From Haemonchus contortus (taxonomy: Eukaryota > Nematoda > Chromadorea > Rhabditida > Trichostrongylidae), in the NCBI GenBank assembly GCA_000469685.2, contig LS997562.1, forward strand, positions 41,306,345 through 41,370,344: a DNA stretch of 64,000 nt. The letters are read 5' to 3'. Position numbers and translations under genes: made by a program. Positions 12,501-24,235 of this stretch are shown here, piece after piece. Below the pieces are notes generated by a model. The model saw only the letters and a list, made by a program, of their open reading frames with translations, was not told the origin of the DNA and searched no databases. The stretch's first letter is position 1; the number at the start of each line of letters is the position of its first letter.

Positions 12501-15500
12501 TTCTTTGTTGTGAATGGCTAGTGAATCAAGAAAATGTCTCGGAGGTAGGAGAAAAGAAGCGATTTCTTAGTTGAAAAACAGGTTTGTCAAGTGTTTTTTT
12601 TTGATCGAGGAGTGACGTGAAGAAGAGTACAGACCTCCCTAGTTGTTGATCTAGTTGAATCCGTGAACTTGAACACTATTGGGGGTCATGGTACCAGCAT
12701 GGATGCTGGTTTTAAGCTGCAACGGTCGGCTAACATGAATGTCAGCATTTCGACTTCCCAGTCGATAGTCTTGTCGATCAACAAATTTCTAGAAGTGGAC
12801 ATTGTCTAGGATGAGATTTGGTCTTGCGGGAAAGCACTAGCCCTAGCCACTGCGCTCTAGGTGATAGGTGCTAGAGAGAGGGAAGTTTGGAAAAACCGAC
12901 TAATTACTCCCTCCCAGGGATCGAACAACTCAACTTACTGCAAGCTAGGTAGTTGGCAACAACGTCTGAATCCTGCGCAGACCGAATGCTCATACAAATT
13001 CCCCTGAGGCTTTCAAACTGAGTGCGTGGCGCATCCCGAAATGGAATGAACGATGTCGACCACGCGGACTTGGTTTGTCGTTCATTGTTCAGGGTCGTTC
13101 TGTCGTTTTTTCTGTCCCCTTCATGTCCCTTCTTGTACTTTGGAGATGTTCATAATTTCGATTTCGGTACTACAGGAAATTCTAGTGAAAGCAAAAACGG
13201 TCTGTCATGTCAACTGACATTGAACAATAAATCTAGCGATATCTGATTTATAGGCAAAATATCTGGCGGAAGCAAAAGCGGCCTAGTCGGTGAGAAAATT
13301 GAAAGCTGGAAGTGTTCGTGATGATTTACGTCGCCCTTCCCTATCTCTTCCTGTCCTTGGCAATGTGGAGATAATCTGGACAAAATCTCATGCAGGAGAC
13401 CGGAATCTTATTAGAGAATTTGTCTATGTGAGTTATACCTGGGCTAATCAGAATCCCTGAAAAAAGACAGCCAGTCAGTGAGGATATGATGTGAACTGAC
13501 GCGAAATGGTCGACACCTTGACGGTCACTAAACATCTCATCTCTACTACTATAATCCAGGATTCGGCTTAGGGACTATCGACCAGCTTTTCATAAAGCAA
13601 CCACTCAAAAGGCCTGCTATGATATGCAGTATCTATTTGATATCAAGGATTAATGGTAATGTTTTCGACGTTGATCAATCCAGTTTTGGGATGCGCCCTG
13701 TACACGACTTCCATTCAGAATCGTAGAGGCATATCAAATGCGTAGATGGCTTATACAACGAATTACGGTGGTTAGCCGATGTTCAAATCAGTGTTGAAAT
13801 CCTCAATCCACAAGCCAGTGCTTAAATCCCAGATCCTTATACCTACCCCTGATGGATGGAAGGTTGGCTGACCTGACGGATACCGACTCTAAATTCGAGC
13901 CTGTGACCATGCGTGTGCGATAGAGTGCAATTGCCGCTACTCCTCCTCTACCCCGTCATATTTTGATAAGGTCAATAATATATTTGGTAGTACTCAGTTC
14001 TTTCATAATCATTTGATTTTTATATTGTTCCCACGGAATAGTGGAAGAAAATCTTTTGCAAATCCAATTTTGTTCGATGAGTGGATAATTACTTGTTATT
14101 TGTGGGTCTATTCCTTGCTCTGAAATTTTCTTAGCTATTTTGTAAGAATTCAATTTTTTCATTATTTTGACATATAAACCACCACACATACATATTTACA
14201 ATTTACAAAAACTGATCCGAAAATGGCGCTGCTTTCAAAATAGTCATAGTCATCTGGTAAAAAATATCTGTATATTCAAACAATAATATCAAACTAATTC
14301 ATGATTTATTCTATTGATTTATCCTATAGTATTTTTCCTTCATAAAGAGTTATTAAGAAGTATGCCACAAAAATCAGTTCTAATTTAATTCAGAAATATT
14401 TGATTTTATGTTCGTTATTGCTGAATTTTGTTTATTTATTTCAGTAGTTATCTTAATTAATGAATTGGTCAACTATTTAATGATTATTGACTGATTATAC
14501 GGTAAAGATGTAAATATTATTAGTGTTCAGTTTTCACAAAAATAGAAATTTTTTTGAAAAATGAGAAATTAACATTGTATAAACTAGAACGAGAGAAGGC
14601 AATGAGGAAAAGTTAAGGTCTGATCTTGACTTGTTCATATTCATTTCTTGATTTGAGCCATGTATTCAACTTTTGTTCAGAACCGTAGTCAGTAGTAGAA
14701 ACGTAATTTTTTCAATTGTGTCTGAACAATACAATAAAACATCTGGTATGTAGGAAAACTGATTAGAAAACAATTAATGACCTTCGGATACCTTGCATTG
14801 TTTTTCAAAGGAATCCATAGTTTTATTCTCAAGAATGTATCTGGCTGCTCTATGGCATTGTAGTGGAACCAGCAAAGATAAAAACTTATGGGATATTGAT
14901 TGATCTTCTATGAAAAATCTTTTTACTCCTTTCATTATTGATAGTTCCTTTTGCAAATGAATTGATAAATGTTAGAGAAATATTCATTTTCCAAATGAGC
15001 TTTCTTTTGGAAAATTTTAGGGCATTGGCTGTTCGATCAGAACAGCCTATCTGGAACTACATCGAGAGTTGAATAGCAGCACTCATTCATTAGTTTCAGG
15101 TCGAGCAGAACTAAATTAAAATAGTTTAGCTAGTGGTTAAACATATAAGATCCATGTTAAACAACACGGTAACAAATAGAATTTATAAATAATTAAGATA
15201 ATCATATGTAATAATAACAAAATAAAAAAATAAATGAAGCAGAAATATAATAATAGAAACCAAAATAAAATAAAATAAAATGTTAAGAGATATTTGCTGT
15301 AAACACTATGTTTCCTGCATTGAATTTTGAGGTTAACCACATGACGACTGTGAGGTGATCCGTCCTTGACTGACCATGACCGCAAAGGACCCTCAGAATT
15401 TAAGGAAGATCAATGAGGGAGACTCTGAACATGGTGACGAAGAATGGTCCAAAAATGCTAGGTACAAGTTTGGAAAGCGCTTGGTAGAGTTAGGTGCCAA

Positions 15501-18500
15501 CCGGCCCGAAAATGGATGAAATGACCCACTTGCTTGGACGGATAGGCTAAATATAGCAGTGAAAGGCGAAAGCTATTTATATGCTACCTTGACCTGGTAG
15601 TATTTGTCTCCTACTCGATATTGGGTGGGCTAGAATAGGCACTGATGATCTTAGGCTTTTTGCCCTATTTTCCAACTTCACCCGACCAGCTCTGATCTTC
15701 TTTTACATATCATCCATGGGGTTTCCCCGGGAACATGACTAGCGCAAGAGCTATGCATGAACCGGGGCAGTGGCGGCGGCCTTGGCCGTGGTGGCGACAC
15801 CGTGGCTGATCCGCGTGACCAGCTGTTTAGGCGCTTAGCAGAGTGGTGGAACGCGGTCTGTAAAGAGATGGATTCTTGGATAAGCCACTGGAACAAGTTC
15901 TCTCCTGCACACTAGGTATGGCCTGCATTCTATGAGTATGGAAGAATGGGTTGATAAGCAAAGGTTACGCAGTATTACAACAGGAAATGATGAGTACCGT
16001 AAAAACCTTATTTCCGGTGCAAAGTAGAAGTAGAAGAAAGACGGCAAAACCGTGTCTGGCCATACTAGGGCAGGGAAGCAGCAAAAAACTCAAAAAATCT
16101 TTTCGTCCTTGCCGACAAAATCAATTGCGATCGGGAACGACAAGCCACCGTTCGTTTTCGGCCATGTCTTGATCGGAACTTTGACTCACAATCAACTTTT
16201 TCGTCGAAATATAGCTAGAGCTACTGATCAAGTACTGACCGACTGAAAAACCGAAAAAAACCCAAAAACTGAAAAACAAATAGAATGTTGGAAATAGAAC
16301 GAAAATAAAACAAAAATAAGTAAACTAACAGTAATACAACTTATATGTGGGGAATATTTTATAGGAATTGCCATGGGCAAGGAATCCAGGGCGATTACTA
16401 TCAATCTGACTTCCAAAAAGGTACATATAAACAAGTGTCTGTTGCTTCCAAAAATTTCCAGGAATACATACCCTGATATTTTTTCGGTCGGAACCCTGTT
16501 TAAGTTGATCATATCATCATGAGATGGGGAAATCTGAAAATTTCTCTGAAGTTCTGTCCCAAAAAACTTAATTATTCGATCAATAGCGATCAATCGAAAG
16601 CTTGCGCTTTGAAAGTAGGGTAATCATTACTTTATGTTGAGCAGCTAGTTATGTATCTTGTAAAAGATTTATATTGAGCCTGACCACATTCGACAGCGAT
16701 TCGACTCCTTCGGAAGCCTTAGAACACTTTAGAACTTTTCACTTTCTAGGCCCTCTCTAGAGAAGTGGTTCCGGAAAAGCGTTTTGAAGCTTCGCTTTTT
16801 CTCTTATAAGTGCATAAATAATAAATCAACAAAACGAGTCAGACCCACCTTTTCACTTCAACAGATATGATCTAAGATTGCGTCGTCAAGGTAATGAATC
16901 GCATTTAATAAGCCAAACTAGGTTCTAATGGCAACTGGAAAGTCACGTTCGTTTTGATTGATAGGTCGTCCGTTTCTAATTTAATTATGCAAATAAAATT
17001 TATAGTTTTTACACAGCCGAAGTTCATGCATATTCAATAGCCATAATCGAAGTGAGAAAAGGCAAAGAAAAAAGTATTTGTCAATACCGCGTTATAATAC
17101 TAAACAATAGTAATAGTAGTTAGTATTTGTAATACGTATAGTTAGTAATAATATAATCTGATAGTCATTCTTGACTGTAACCAGTACGAGACTACGGAAT
17201 CGGTGGTGTTTGGTGAAATTCCCCTGGGAATCCCGAACCGTCCCACGTTCAAGCCCGTGTCAAGCCTTAGAAACCTCAGAAAAACCTGGGTCAAACCTGG
17301 TTTCACCATGGGAAATGGGACGCTCAAAGGCCTTCTTCCGGAAGTGTAAATCCAAGCCAGATGGTAAACCGGTCCCCAATCACTAGGCCTGCAGTTTTTG
17401 ACGGCTTCGTTAGATCTACTGAACCAATGCTGATTAAGTACTTCCCTCTGGTACTCCTCCATGCATGTAAAGAAAATTTGTGAAAAATAAGCGTGTAAAG
17501 AAAAGTGGAACCGATGAAAAAGAACCAATTTTCAATCCTTTCCAGGTATGGATCACTTAAGTGATAATGAGAGGCATTTATTTCGAATTATCAGCTGTAT
17601 TTATTTAGTACTCCTTTACACAATAATTTTACGATTATAATTTTGGAGGAAAGGCACTTGATTCCACCCGAATGAATAGTAATAGCAGAGGTCGGGAGCT
17701 GTAGGGAAAAGTAATATCATAGGGTGGAAATAAGTTGGCTACAAATAAAACAACTGTGTATAATTGAGTACTCGAAATTTATATATACAATGAAAAAGTA
17801 AATAAGTAGATAAGTAGATGAATAAAATAAATAAGTGTATAGAATCTGAACAAACCAGTAATCAGCTAGCTTAGAATTTCGGAATTGTTGAGGGTTTATT
17901 CTGTTTAGAAGTGTTTTTTACAGCTAATAGTGCAAGATCAAACCATGCGTGGTCAGAATCCCTCGATTAGGTTTGCGTAATCGTATTTTCGTATAACGGG
18001 TCGTATTAGCATTGTTTCGGAATGCTTACGAGCTATCGTTACAAACCGTGAAGGTCGTTTACAACGTTTACGGCTGCGGGTGAGACATTTCGCTTCTAAT
18101 AACGATTTTTACCGATGATATTGATCGTTATCAAGGCCAGAAAACGATGATCAAAGATGGTCTGATACGTTCGTGTTAATGGCAATTGCGTAGGTATGCA
18201 GGGTATGCAGTTCGATACTGTTCCAATCACAGTTCTCCCGACAGAGATCTTCAAAGCAAGGCTAGGGTGAATGAATCGCTATAGAACGTTAGATATTGAA
18301 GAATGTAATTCAGAGTCAATACACTTCGAAAGACTTGAAAAGTAAATGATAAATAGACAAGATAGATCGCGATAAAAGGTAATGTAGTAAGATTCAAAGT
18401 GTAGAACTCAACGGTATGTAACCTAACAGAGTGAAGGAAGTAGTGTTTGATTTCAAAAAAATTCAAAGAGAAGTCGCAAAATTAAAAGAGAAAAATTAAG

Positions 18501-21500
18501 TCAAAACTTGAAAAATGGAGTTTGTATTTTGCAACTACGTATTTTGGAAAATCTGTAGATGTGTTCACTTTATCCAACTTTAGTATTCTCGATTTTCGTT
18601 CATTTTGATTGAATTATAAAACATTAACTAGGTGCTCTAGAACCCTACAAACAAATAGTATCCGATTTTCTCCAGAAGAAATATTTACTTTCCCTTTTCG
18701 TTTATTTGTAGAATGTTCATCATCGTTTACAAACTACTAATTAGTTTATCGATATTTTATTAGTTAAGCATTAATAGAACGGTTTTGAGAAACGTTGGGC
18801 CTTCTGGACCTATATTTCATTTGCTGTTGTTTGCAATCTACTAAAAACTTTATAGAAAGAAATCTGGTAACGTAAATAACGTCAAAAATAATTAATATCC
18901 AATTTAAAAAAAAATTTCAGTCTGGATATCATTAGGTGATTTCCGAGAAGCTGGTCAGTCCTCACACTTGCCCTAAGAATTCATCCGTTGGTTTAAGCGT
19001 CTAAACACGACCGAATGGGTACCAGATTTAAACGGATCTGATGGTATAATCCGTGGGTAACGGGAAGCAATCAGAATTTCTTAACAACAAGAAGAACTTT
19101 GAAATGTAGGATACAGTTCTGTTCGAGTATTAGGGATACAGGATAGATTTTTTTTTAGCTTTATTACCAAGCTGAAAACTTGTCGGATAGATTTTCAATC
19201 AATTGCTATGTCCTACTGACTGATCTAATGTCGCGTCGCAAGTCTTACACATCAAACATTCCCCTTGTCAAAATCCTCATCCCAACTGCTAAATTTCTGT
19301 TCGATTTTCAAGTAGGAATCTGAGAATCAATTAAATGGAAAGTAAATCATGACAATAATGGATTATATTATACTGTTCTCTATGATAGAAATGTCGTTGA
19401 AAGTAGTACGATACCGTGTTTTGATCCCAAAAATTAAGCAAAAAGAGTTCAAAAAAAATGACCCTTTTGAGACGCCGTTGGTGAGAGGGGACTGTCCAAA
19501 TGGAAGGTTTCGAGCATGATATGATCATATATTTGTGAAAGTTTTTTTAAACCCTTGAATTGCGCTGATTTATCGAAAGTCATATAGATTACGTTATAAT
19601 TAAATGTGAATAATAAAGTTCTCAGTCCATCCATTACTGGTATACGCCATGCTTCGGCAGGCATCCAGAATCGTTGAGGCAATTTAATGTGTTTTTAGCT
19701 TCTAAAACGAATCCCACACCTAACTGATGCTCAATGCCCATTATATGTATCTTGAGTTGAACTTTCGACTAATTTCTTCCTTCTCAAACTTCGCACTTTC
19801 CATTTACTCTATTTATTCGAATCAATGACATGTAAGTATAAGAAGGGTTCGGTTAAATTAGGTGAGATAACAGTTACTGTCCATTGAAGTGAGAAGTGAA
19901 AATTACAGTAATCGGCAATTTTTCCAAGGTCAATATTCGAAGCCTGTTTCTTTCACCTTTCGGATCGTTTTACGATCTTAAGAAGAGTTTCCAAGAGGGC
20001 GTGACGTTTGTGCAATTTCTTTTGAAATTTCACAGTCTTGCGAATTACTGCCATTAATAATGTAACAGAAAGATTTTCTGTTGATACGTTTGATATTACG
20101 TGGTAGCAGAGGGGCTTGGACCTAATCTGTAGCGATTATTGTCGATTAGGATGTTCACAGGCGCTAGCTAATACAACGAAACACGCTGTCACACAACCAC
20201 TTTCTCTCCGGGTATCTAAACCGGCCCCGTTGGACTTTCGCTTCCTCTCCGCCTAGGCGGCACTCTATTATAAATGAAACGAGAGATCAACAGTTATCCC
20301 GGGTGTGATTACGACAATGACATGGCTGTCGGTCAACAAATGGTAAACAGGTTTCAAAAGGACAACGTCGTTGGGAACATGATGGATTGCTGTAATCAGA
20401 AGAGTACGTAACCACGACCGAAACTACCGAAAATTAATGGTGAAAGTTCCAGGTCTCGAATTACTGCTCCTGTCATAGTGGCTAGGGGCAAAGTCGTAAT
20501 CATAACCCTACGAGAGTCGAAAAAGAAATAGTGAAATGTGGGATTGAGTCATTTTCCCGCTCTAGCTCCACTATTCTTTCGAGTACGCAACGCAAACGCA
20601 CGCATTTCTGTTACGTTTCTCTACCGTTACAAAAGCAAGAAAAGAGAAAAACTTCAGTAATAAGAACTGCAGGATAAAATCGAAGTAGACGAAAGTAGAA
20701 GTAGTAATTGTTATCAATAATTACCGTACTTTTTGACATCTTCGATCATCACCGAGTAGGTAATGTTCCGGGAGTCCAGCTCTTCGATGAGATTCTTCTT
20801 GGCAACATCATCCAACATGACATGTACTTCTCGACCGGGTTCCGTTGGTGCTTTCCAGAAGTCGAGCTGAATTTTGAAAAAATTATTAGCCTTCCAAACT
20901 TTGAGTTTTGCCCTTTTCTCTTAATTTTTCTAGAAAATTACGATAAAAATAATTATGGTACTTAGTAAAAGTTGTTGAATTGGTAGATGGACCGAGGTTT
21001 TCTGTGTGCATATTGTAAAGCGTGAAGGCTTAGGCCAGGATCAGTCCCTGTGTGGGATGCGCCCTCGCATTCGGCTTCCATTCAGAATCGTAGTGGCATT
21101 TTGAATGCGTATGTGGCCTGTGCATGACTTGTGGTGGCCACGTACAAGTCAGTTCCCAATCCTCTCAGACGAGTCTGGTACCTATGAACTGACCTGGGAG
21201 AGATGCGAGGTATGGTTAGCCTAGTCGGATACCGACCCGGCATTTAAACCCGTGAGCATGCGTGGGTGACTTGCTACCACACTGACCTCGCCCTGTAAAG
21301 ACGATTTACCTTCTTTCTCTCTTCACAATAGAGTATGGAATGGTTTATGAGAGAAGTGGGAGAAGTTGATGATTTTGATGCCTTTCCGAGAATATCGAAT
21401 AGGAAACTGGTATTCTTCAAAACTTCGTTTCAAATGAATAATGGGCAAGTCTACTATAACATTCTTTGTGTTGGCTGGTAATTGTACGAGCGCTATGATG

Positions 21501-24235
21501 TGAACTGGCTAAGACATCGTTTATACGATGATCATTCCTTTTCTGGTTGTCAGAAGGGAATGAAAAATCAAACACTCTCGAAGCAAAGATTTTTCTGACG
21601 TGAGATGATAGGTAATTTATAGACTCGATCCCTTCTGCTACCTTAATTAGGGCCTGAAACCTTCCGCAGTCACTATCATTAAGAGCATACGAACAAGGAA
21701 AATTATAAAAATTAAAATTATTCAAATCGGTGGCAAAGCCATGCAAACGAAAGGTCCTTCGAGTAAAAAAACAGTGATTCGATAAATTCAATAAAGAAAA
21801 TATAAAGTCCTTCATTAAAGTGCTCCAGGCAAGTGATTGACAGGGGCTTGCTATTATAATTCACTTGGAGCGATTTGAGGATAAGTTGACGATCATAAGT
21901 CGGGAGTAATATTAGAATTCGCCGATACTGCACTGCAAAAGAATAAAAATAAAATAAAATAAAATATAATATAATATGATCTAATATAATATAATATAAT
22001 ATAATATAATATAATATAATATAATATAATATAATATAATATAATATAATATAATATAATATAATATAATATAATAATAAAATAAAATATAATATAATAT
22101 TATAATATAATATTTTATTTTATTATTATATTATAATATAATATAATATAATAATAAAATAAAATAAAATATAATATAATATAATATAATATAATATAAT
22201 ATAATATAATATAATATAATATAATATAATATAATATAATATAATATAATATAATATAATATTATATTATATATATTATATTATATTATATTATATTATA
22301 TTATATTATATTATATTATATTATATTATATTATATTATATTATATCATACTATATTATATTATATAAAATAATATAATATAATAGTATATGACATAATA
22401 TAATATGAAAGAATGTAATGTTTTATAACATTATGTGATATGATATAGTTTAGTAATATGAATAATCATAAGATCCAGATCAACATTGAAAAAGTTGGCT
22501 GTAGCTGTTAACTTCCCATTTAGGGACGCAAGGCTAGGGTATTTGGCGTCAATCAATCACATTTTCGGGTTGCGCCTCGCATTTGACTGCCGTCCATAAT
22601 CATTGTGAGATTTGAATGCGTATGTGGCCCATACAATGACTTGCGGTGGCCAACCAATGTACAAATCGATGCTTTTATTCTCCCAGACGTTTGGTACCGA
22701 TCATCCATCCCGGAGCGATGAATGACTTGGTTGACCTGGGCGGATAGCGGCCTCGGGATTCGATTCTCGAACCATGCTTGTGTGATAGTGCGCTACGTGC
22801 CACTACACCACTTTCGCACTTGCTCGTACATCACTGTTTTTTTATCGTCTCTCTAATTATGAATATCAAAATTTGTAGATTACAGATAAACAAATCAAAA
22901 GAGGTGATGATGGAAAGACTAACTGGTGAGTGTGCGTTTAGATAGGAGCAGCAGCACAGAAAAAATGTGAGGAATGATAATTGAGAGGAAGATGAATCAT
23001 GACGACATTCGAGCTCTTTTTTTTAGTAAGGGTTGAGTAAACTGCAGAAAAGCAGTCAGTTGTGCTGGAATGCAGCCATCAATCATCGTTGACGTTTTTA
23101 CTTGGCTTTCACTGATTGAAAATCGTTGCAGAGATGATTGCAAGGGGATGAAAAAAGTTGTAGGAAAGACAGTTACAGTAGGAGGTCTTTTTCAATCTGA
23201 ATTGACAAAAAGCCATAAGGGAAAGTTACAGGGCTATTTAAAAACAATGATAGGGAAGTTTCCAGAACTTCCAGAATTTTTTAGTTTAAAAATGACTAAT
23301 GGTGATGCATACTATGAAAAATTGAAGCTATCAATAAAGTAACATTATAGGAAATTACATATGTCTCTAATTAATTAAAATCATTTCCTCTATAATTCAA
23401 ATTGCTCAATTTTAGTTGGAAGCCTTTTCAGAAGATAACGGTTTCCGAGGCTCGTCGTATATGTATATTAGGACTGCAGGTTATCCGAGGTCCTAAGCTA
23501 GTTCCTATTCATGAGCCCTTTCTGCCGTTCTCCCTAGACTCCAAAGCATTAAAAGGGCGAAATTCTGCGTTTCTGCGTACGACTGACCCCAAAAACCAGT
23601 TAAAAAGTATCGTGGAAAAATTAAAAGATTTATTCGGGCGAAACTCTGCCCGTACCTGGTCGCGCAAGATAAATTTGGAAAAAAATATTGTAAAAAATGA
23701 GAGTTTTTTCACGATGAATTACAACAATCAAAGAACCCATTTACTGCAATCACCGGCAAGATAGATGACGTATTCCGCCGTGACGGAGGCTAAAAAAACA
23801 GACCTTGACATCTTTCATAAGGAGTTCTTGAAGAAATTCGACATCAGTGGTTGTGGCGGGTTTCAGTCGAAGCACAGTGAATTTTCTGGAACATTAGGGA
23901 AAAAATCCATTCACTCAATCACTTTTATGAGTTGGTTTCTTAGAAATCGATCTTCAGAATGAATAACCAGCGGGGTTAGATAGATAATCTCCAGGGAAAC
24001 TTGTTACGTCGAAAAACCGTCGTTACTTTCTTTCTCTCTCTGTCAGCAAACAGTTTTAGAACGAGTTTTGTCGACAAGCTCTCAGAAAAACTTCATCCAC
24101 ATATTCATAAAAGGCTAGTAAAAAGTTGAAGAACACAAAAAAAGAGGAAAGAAACGGTAGCAATGATTCTTACCTGGCATATGTCCATGCTAATAATGTA
24201 AATAGAATGATGACTAGATTGGTGTACGAGATCAT
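3435..24235 (-). CDS. Secreted M14A zinc carboxypeptidase with C-terminal ShKT domain
   Basis: Spliced gene for a secreted metallocarboxypeptidase that removes C-terminal residues from peptides. Exons from 5' to 3': 24174-24235 (signal peptide), candidate 21865-21927, 20730-20866, 12331-12406, 11860-12000, 6762-6869, 6263-6440, 6001-6116, 5309-5467, 4862-4946, 4211-4332, 4051-4152, 3435-3554. From 20866 to the stop every junction has AG/GT and keeps phase, giving 447 residues. Visible motifs are the propeptide (LDFWKAP, MIEDV), zinc ligands GIHAREW (H, E), RLWRKNRS (the Arg127 equivalent), GVDLNRNFDW (the Asn144-Arg145 equivalent), FHSYSQ (third zinc ligand), DTLYPASGG (the Tyr248 equivalent) and LFELRP (the catalytic Glu270 equivalent). 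The whole active site is therefore intact. The residue equivalent to bovine 255 is Glu (GGSEDW), which resembles B-type enzymes. The Tyr codon is split T|AT by an intron. The C. elegans SURO-1 group is a likely relative. Only the 5' end is uncertain. Confidence 0.93.
6870..11859 (-). other. Long M14 intron
   Basis: Five kilobases between the zinc-site exon (6762-6869) and the exon at 11860-12000. It contains the hairpin at 8240-8289 and no recognisable gene. The segment 9740-10640 has several overlapping open frames, and none resembles a known protein. Confidence 0.6.
8240..8289. repeat. 22-bp inverted repeat with 6-base loop
   Basis: TGTGTTATTC-C-TATCCCCTGAA and its complement TTCAGGGGATATGAATAACACA pair with a single mismatch around the loop CAAGTT. 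It lies in the large M14 intron (6870-11859). A small fold-back element or a short transcript hairpin. Confidence 0.85.
12407..20729 (-). other. Longest M14 intron
   Basis: Eight kilobases holding SINE-like copy 1 (13671-13958) and otherwise AT-rich DNA. A 54-base open stretch with AG and GT flanks on the minus strand (about 16477-16530) is not needed by the gene and breaks the frame if included. Confidence 0.6.
13671..13958 (-). mobile_element. tRNA-derived SINE-like repeat, copy 1 (in an M14 intron)
   Basis: Shares GGGATGCGCCCT, CTTCCATTCAGAATCGTAG, AATGCGTA and the CATGCGTGTG...GATAG..GTGC end with four other copies. Read on the minus strand the right end is tRNA-like, but the B-box region (GGCTCGAATTTAG) is decayed here. 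No open frame. Confidence 0.6.
21038..21295 (-). mobile_element. tRNA-derived SINE-like repeat, copy 2 (in the first large M14 intron)
   Basis: Well-preserved body (GGGATGCGCCCTCGCATTC, CCATTCAGAATCGTAGTGG, TTTTGAATGCGTATGTGGCC). The minus-strand head has GTGGTAGCAAGTCACC and a decayed B box (ACGGGTTTAAATGCC). Confidence 0.65.
21865..21927 (-). CDS. Candidate exon: first half of the M14 propeptide
   Basis: Sixty-three bases flanked by a TGCAG acceptor and a CAA|GTGAAT donor code for 21 residues beginning YRRILILLPTYDRQ. This resembles the opening beta strand and helix of the carboxypeptidase activation domain (pattern hydrophobic-Arg-hydrophobic, Pro, then Gln-x-x-Leu). It joins in phase 0 to the LDFWKAP exon. 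Against it, the usual spacer before LDFW would be about seven residues short, and its start does not match the phase of the signal-peptide exon. It could be coincidence. Confidence 0.35.
21942..22436. repeat. AT-only pentanucleotide satellite with internal inversions
   Basis: Long runs of (ATAAT)n switch to (ATTAT)n near 22262 and contain a second mirror point near 22107, where AATAAAATAAAATATAATATAAT meets its inverse. The array can fold into long cruciform arms. It lies in an intron of the M14 gene. The array length may be assembled imperfectly. Confidence 0.95.
22547..22820 (-). mobile_element. tRNA-derived SINE-like repeat, copy 3
   Basis: On the minus strand it begins AGTGGTGTAGTGGCACGTAGC (A-box-like), then ACTATCACACAAGCATGGTT, then GAATCGAATCCCGAGG (B-box-like GGTTCGAATCC). 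The body ends with GGCGCAACCCG and GATTGATTGACGCC. This is the clearest polymerase III promoter layout of the family in this window. Confidence 0.68.
24174..24235 (-). CDS. Exon 1 of the M14 carboxypeptidase: signal peptide
   Basis: ATG at 24235 opens 20 codons followed by an AG|GTAAGAA donor. The peptide runs Met-Ile-Ser-Tyr, then a hydrophobic core (LVIILFTLLAW), then TYA, which makes a clean signal-peptidase site. The exon ends in phase 2, but the first certain downstream exon (20866) starts in phase 0. At least one more exon of length 3n+1, or an undetected structure, must lie between. Assignment to this gene rests on strand, position and the need for a secretion signal. Confidence 0.6.

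Noticed and set aside
12800..12990. tRNA-like words (CCACTGCGCTCTAGG and GGGATCGAAC)
   Set aside because: The A-like and B-like words are in the wrong relative order on either strand for a tRNA gene or SINE head.
16477..16530. Possible M14 exon with AG and GT flanks
   Set aside because: Including it breaks the frame. Direct joining of 20730 to 12406 restores the normal propeptide sequence.
23070..23764. Two plus-strand open frames (90 and 120 codons)
   Set aside because: No domain recognised, no consistent splice sites, and location inside an M14 intron on the opposite strand. A brief likeness to a myosin segment did not hold up.
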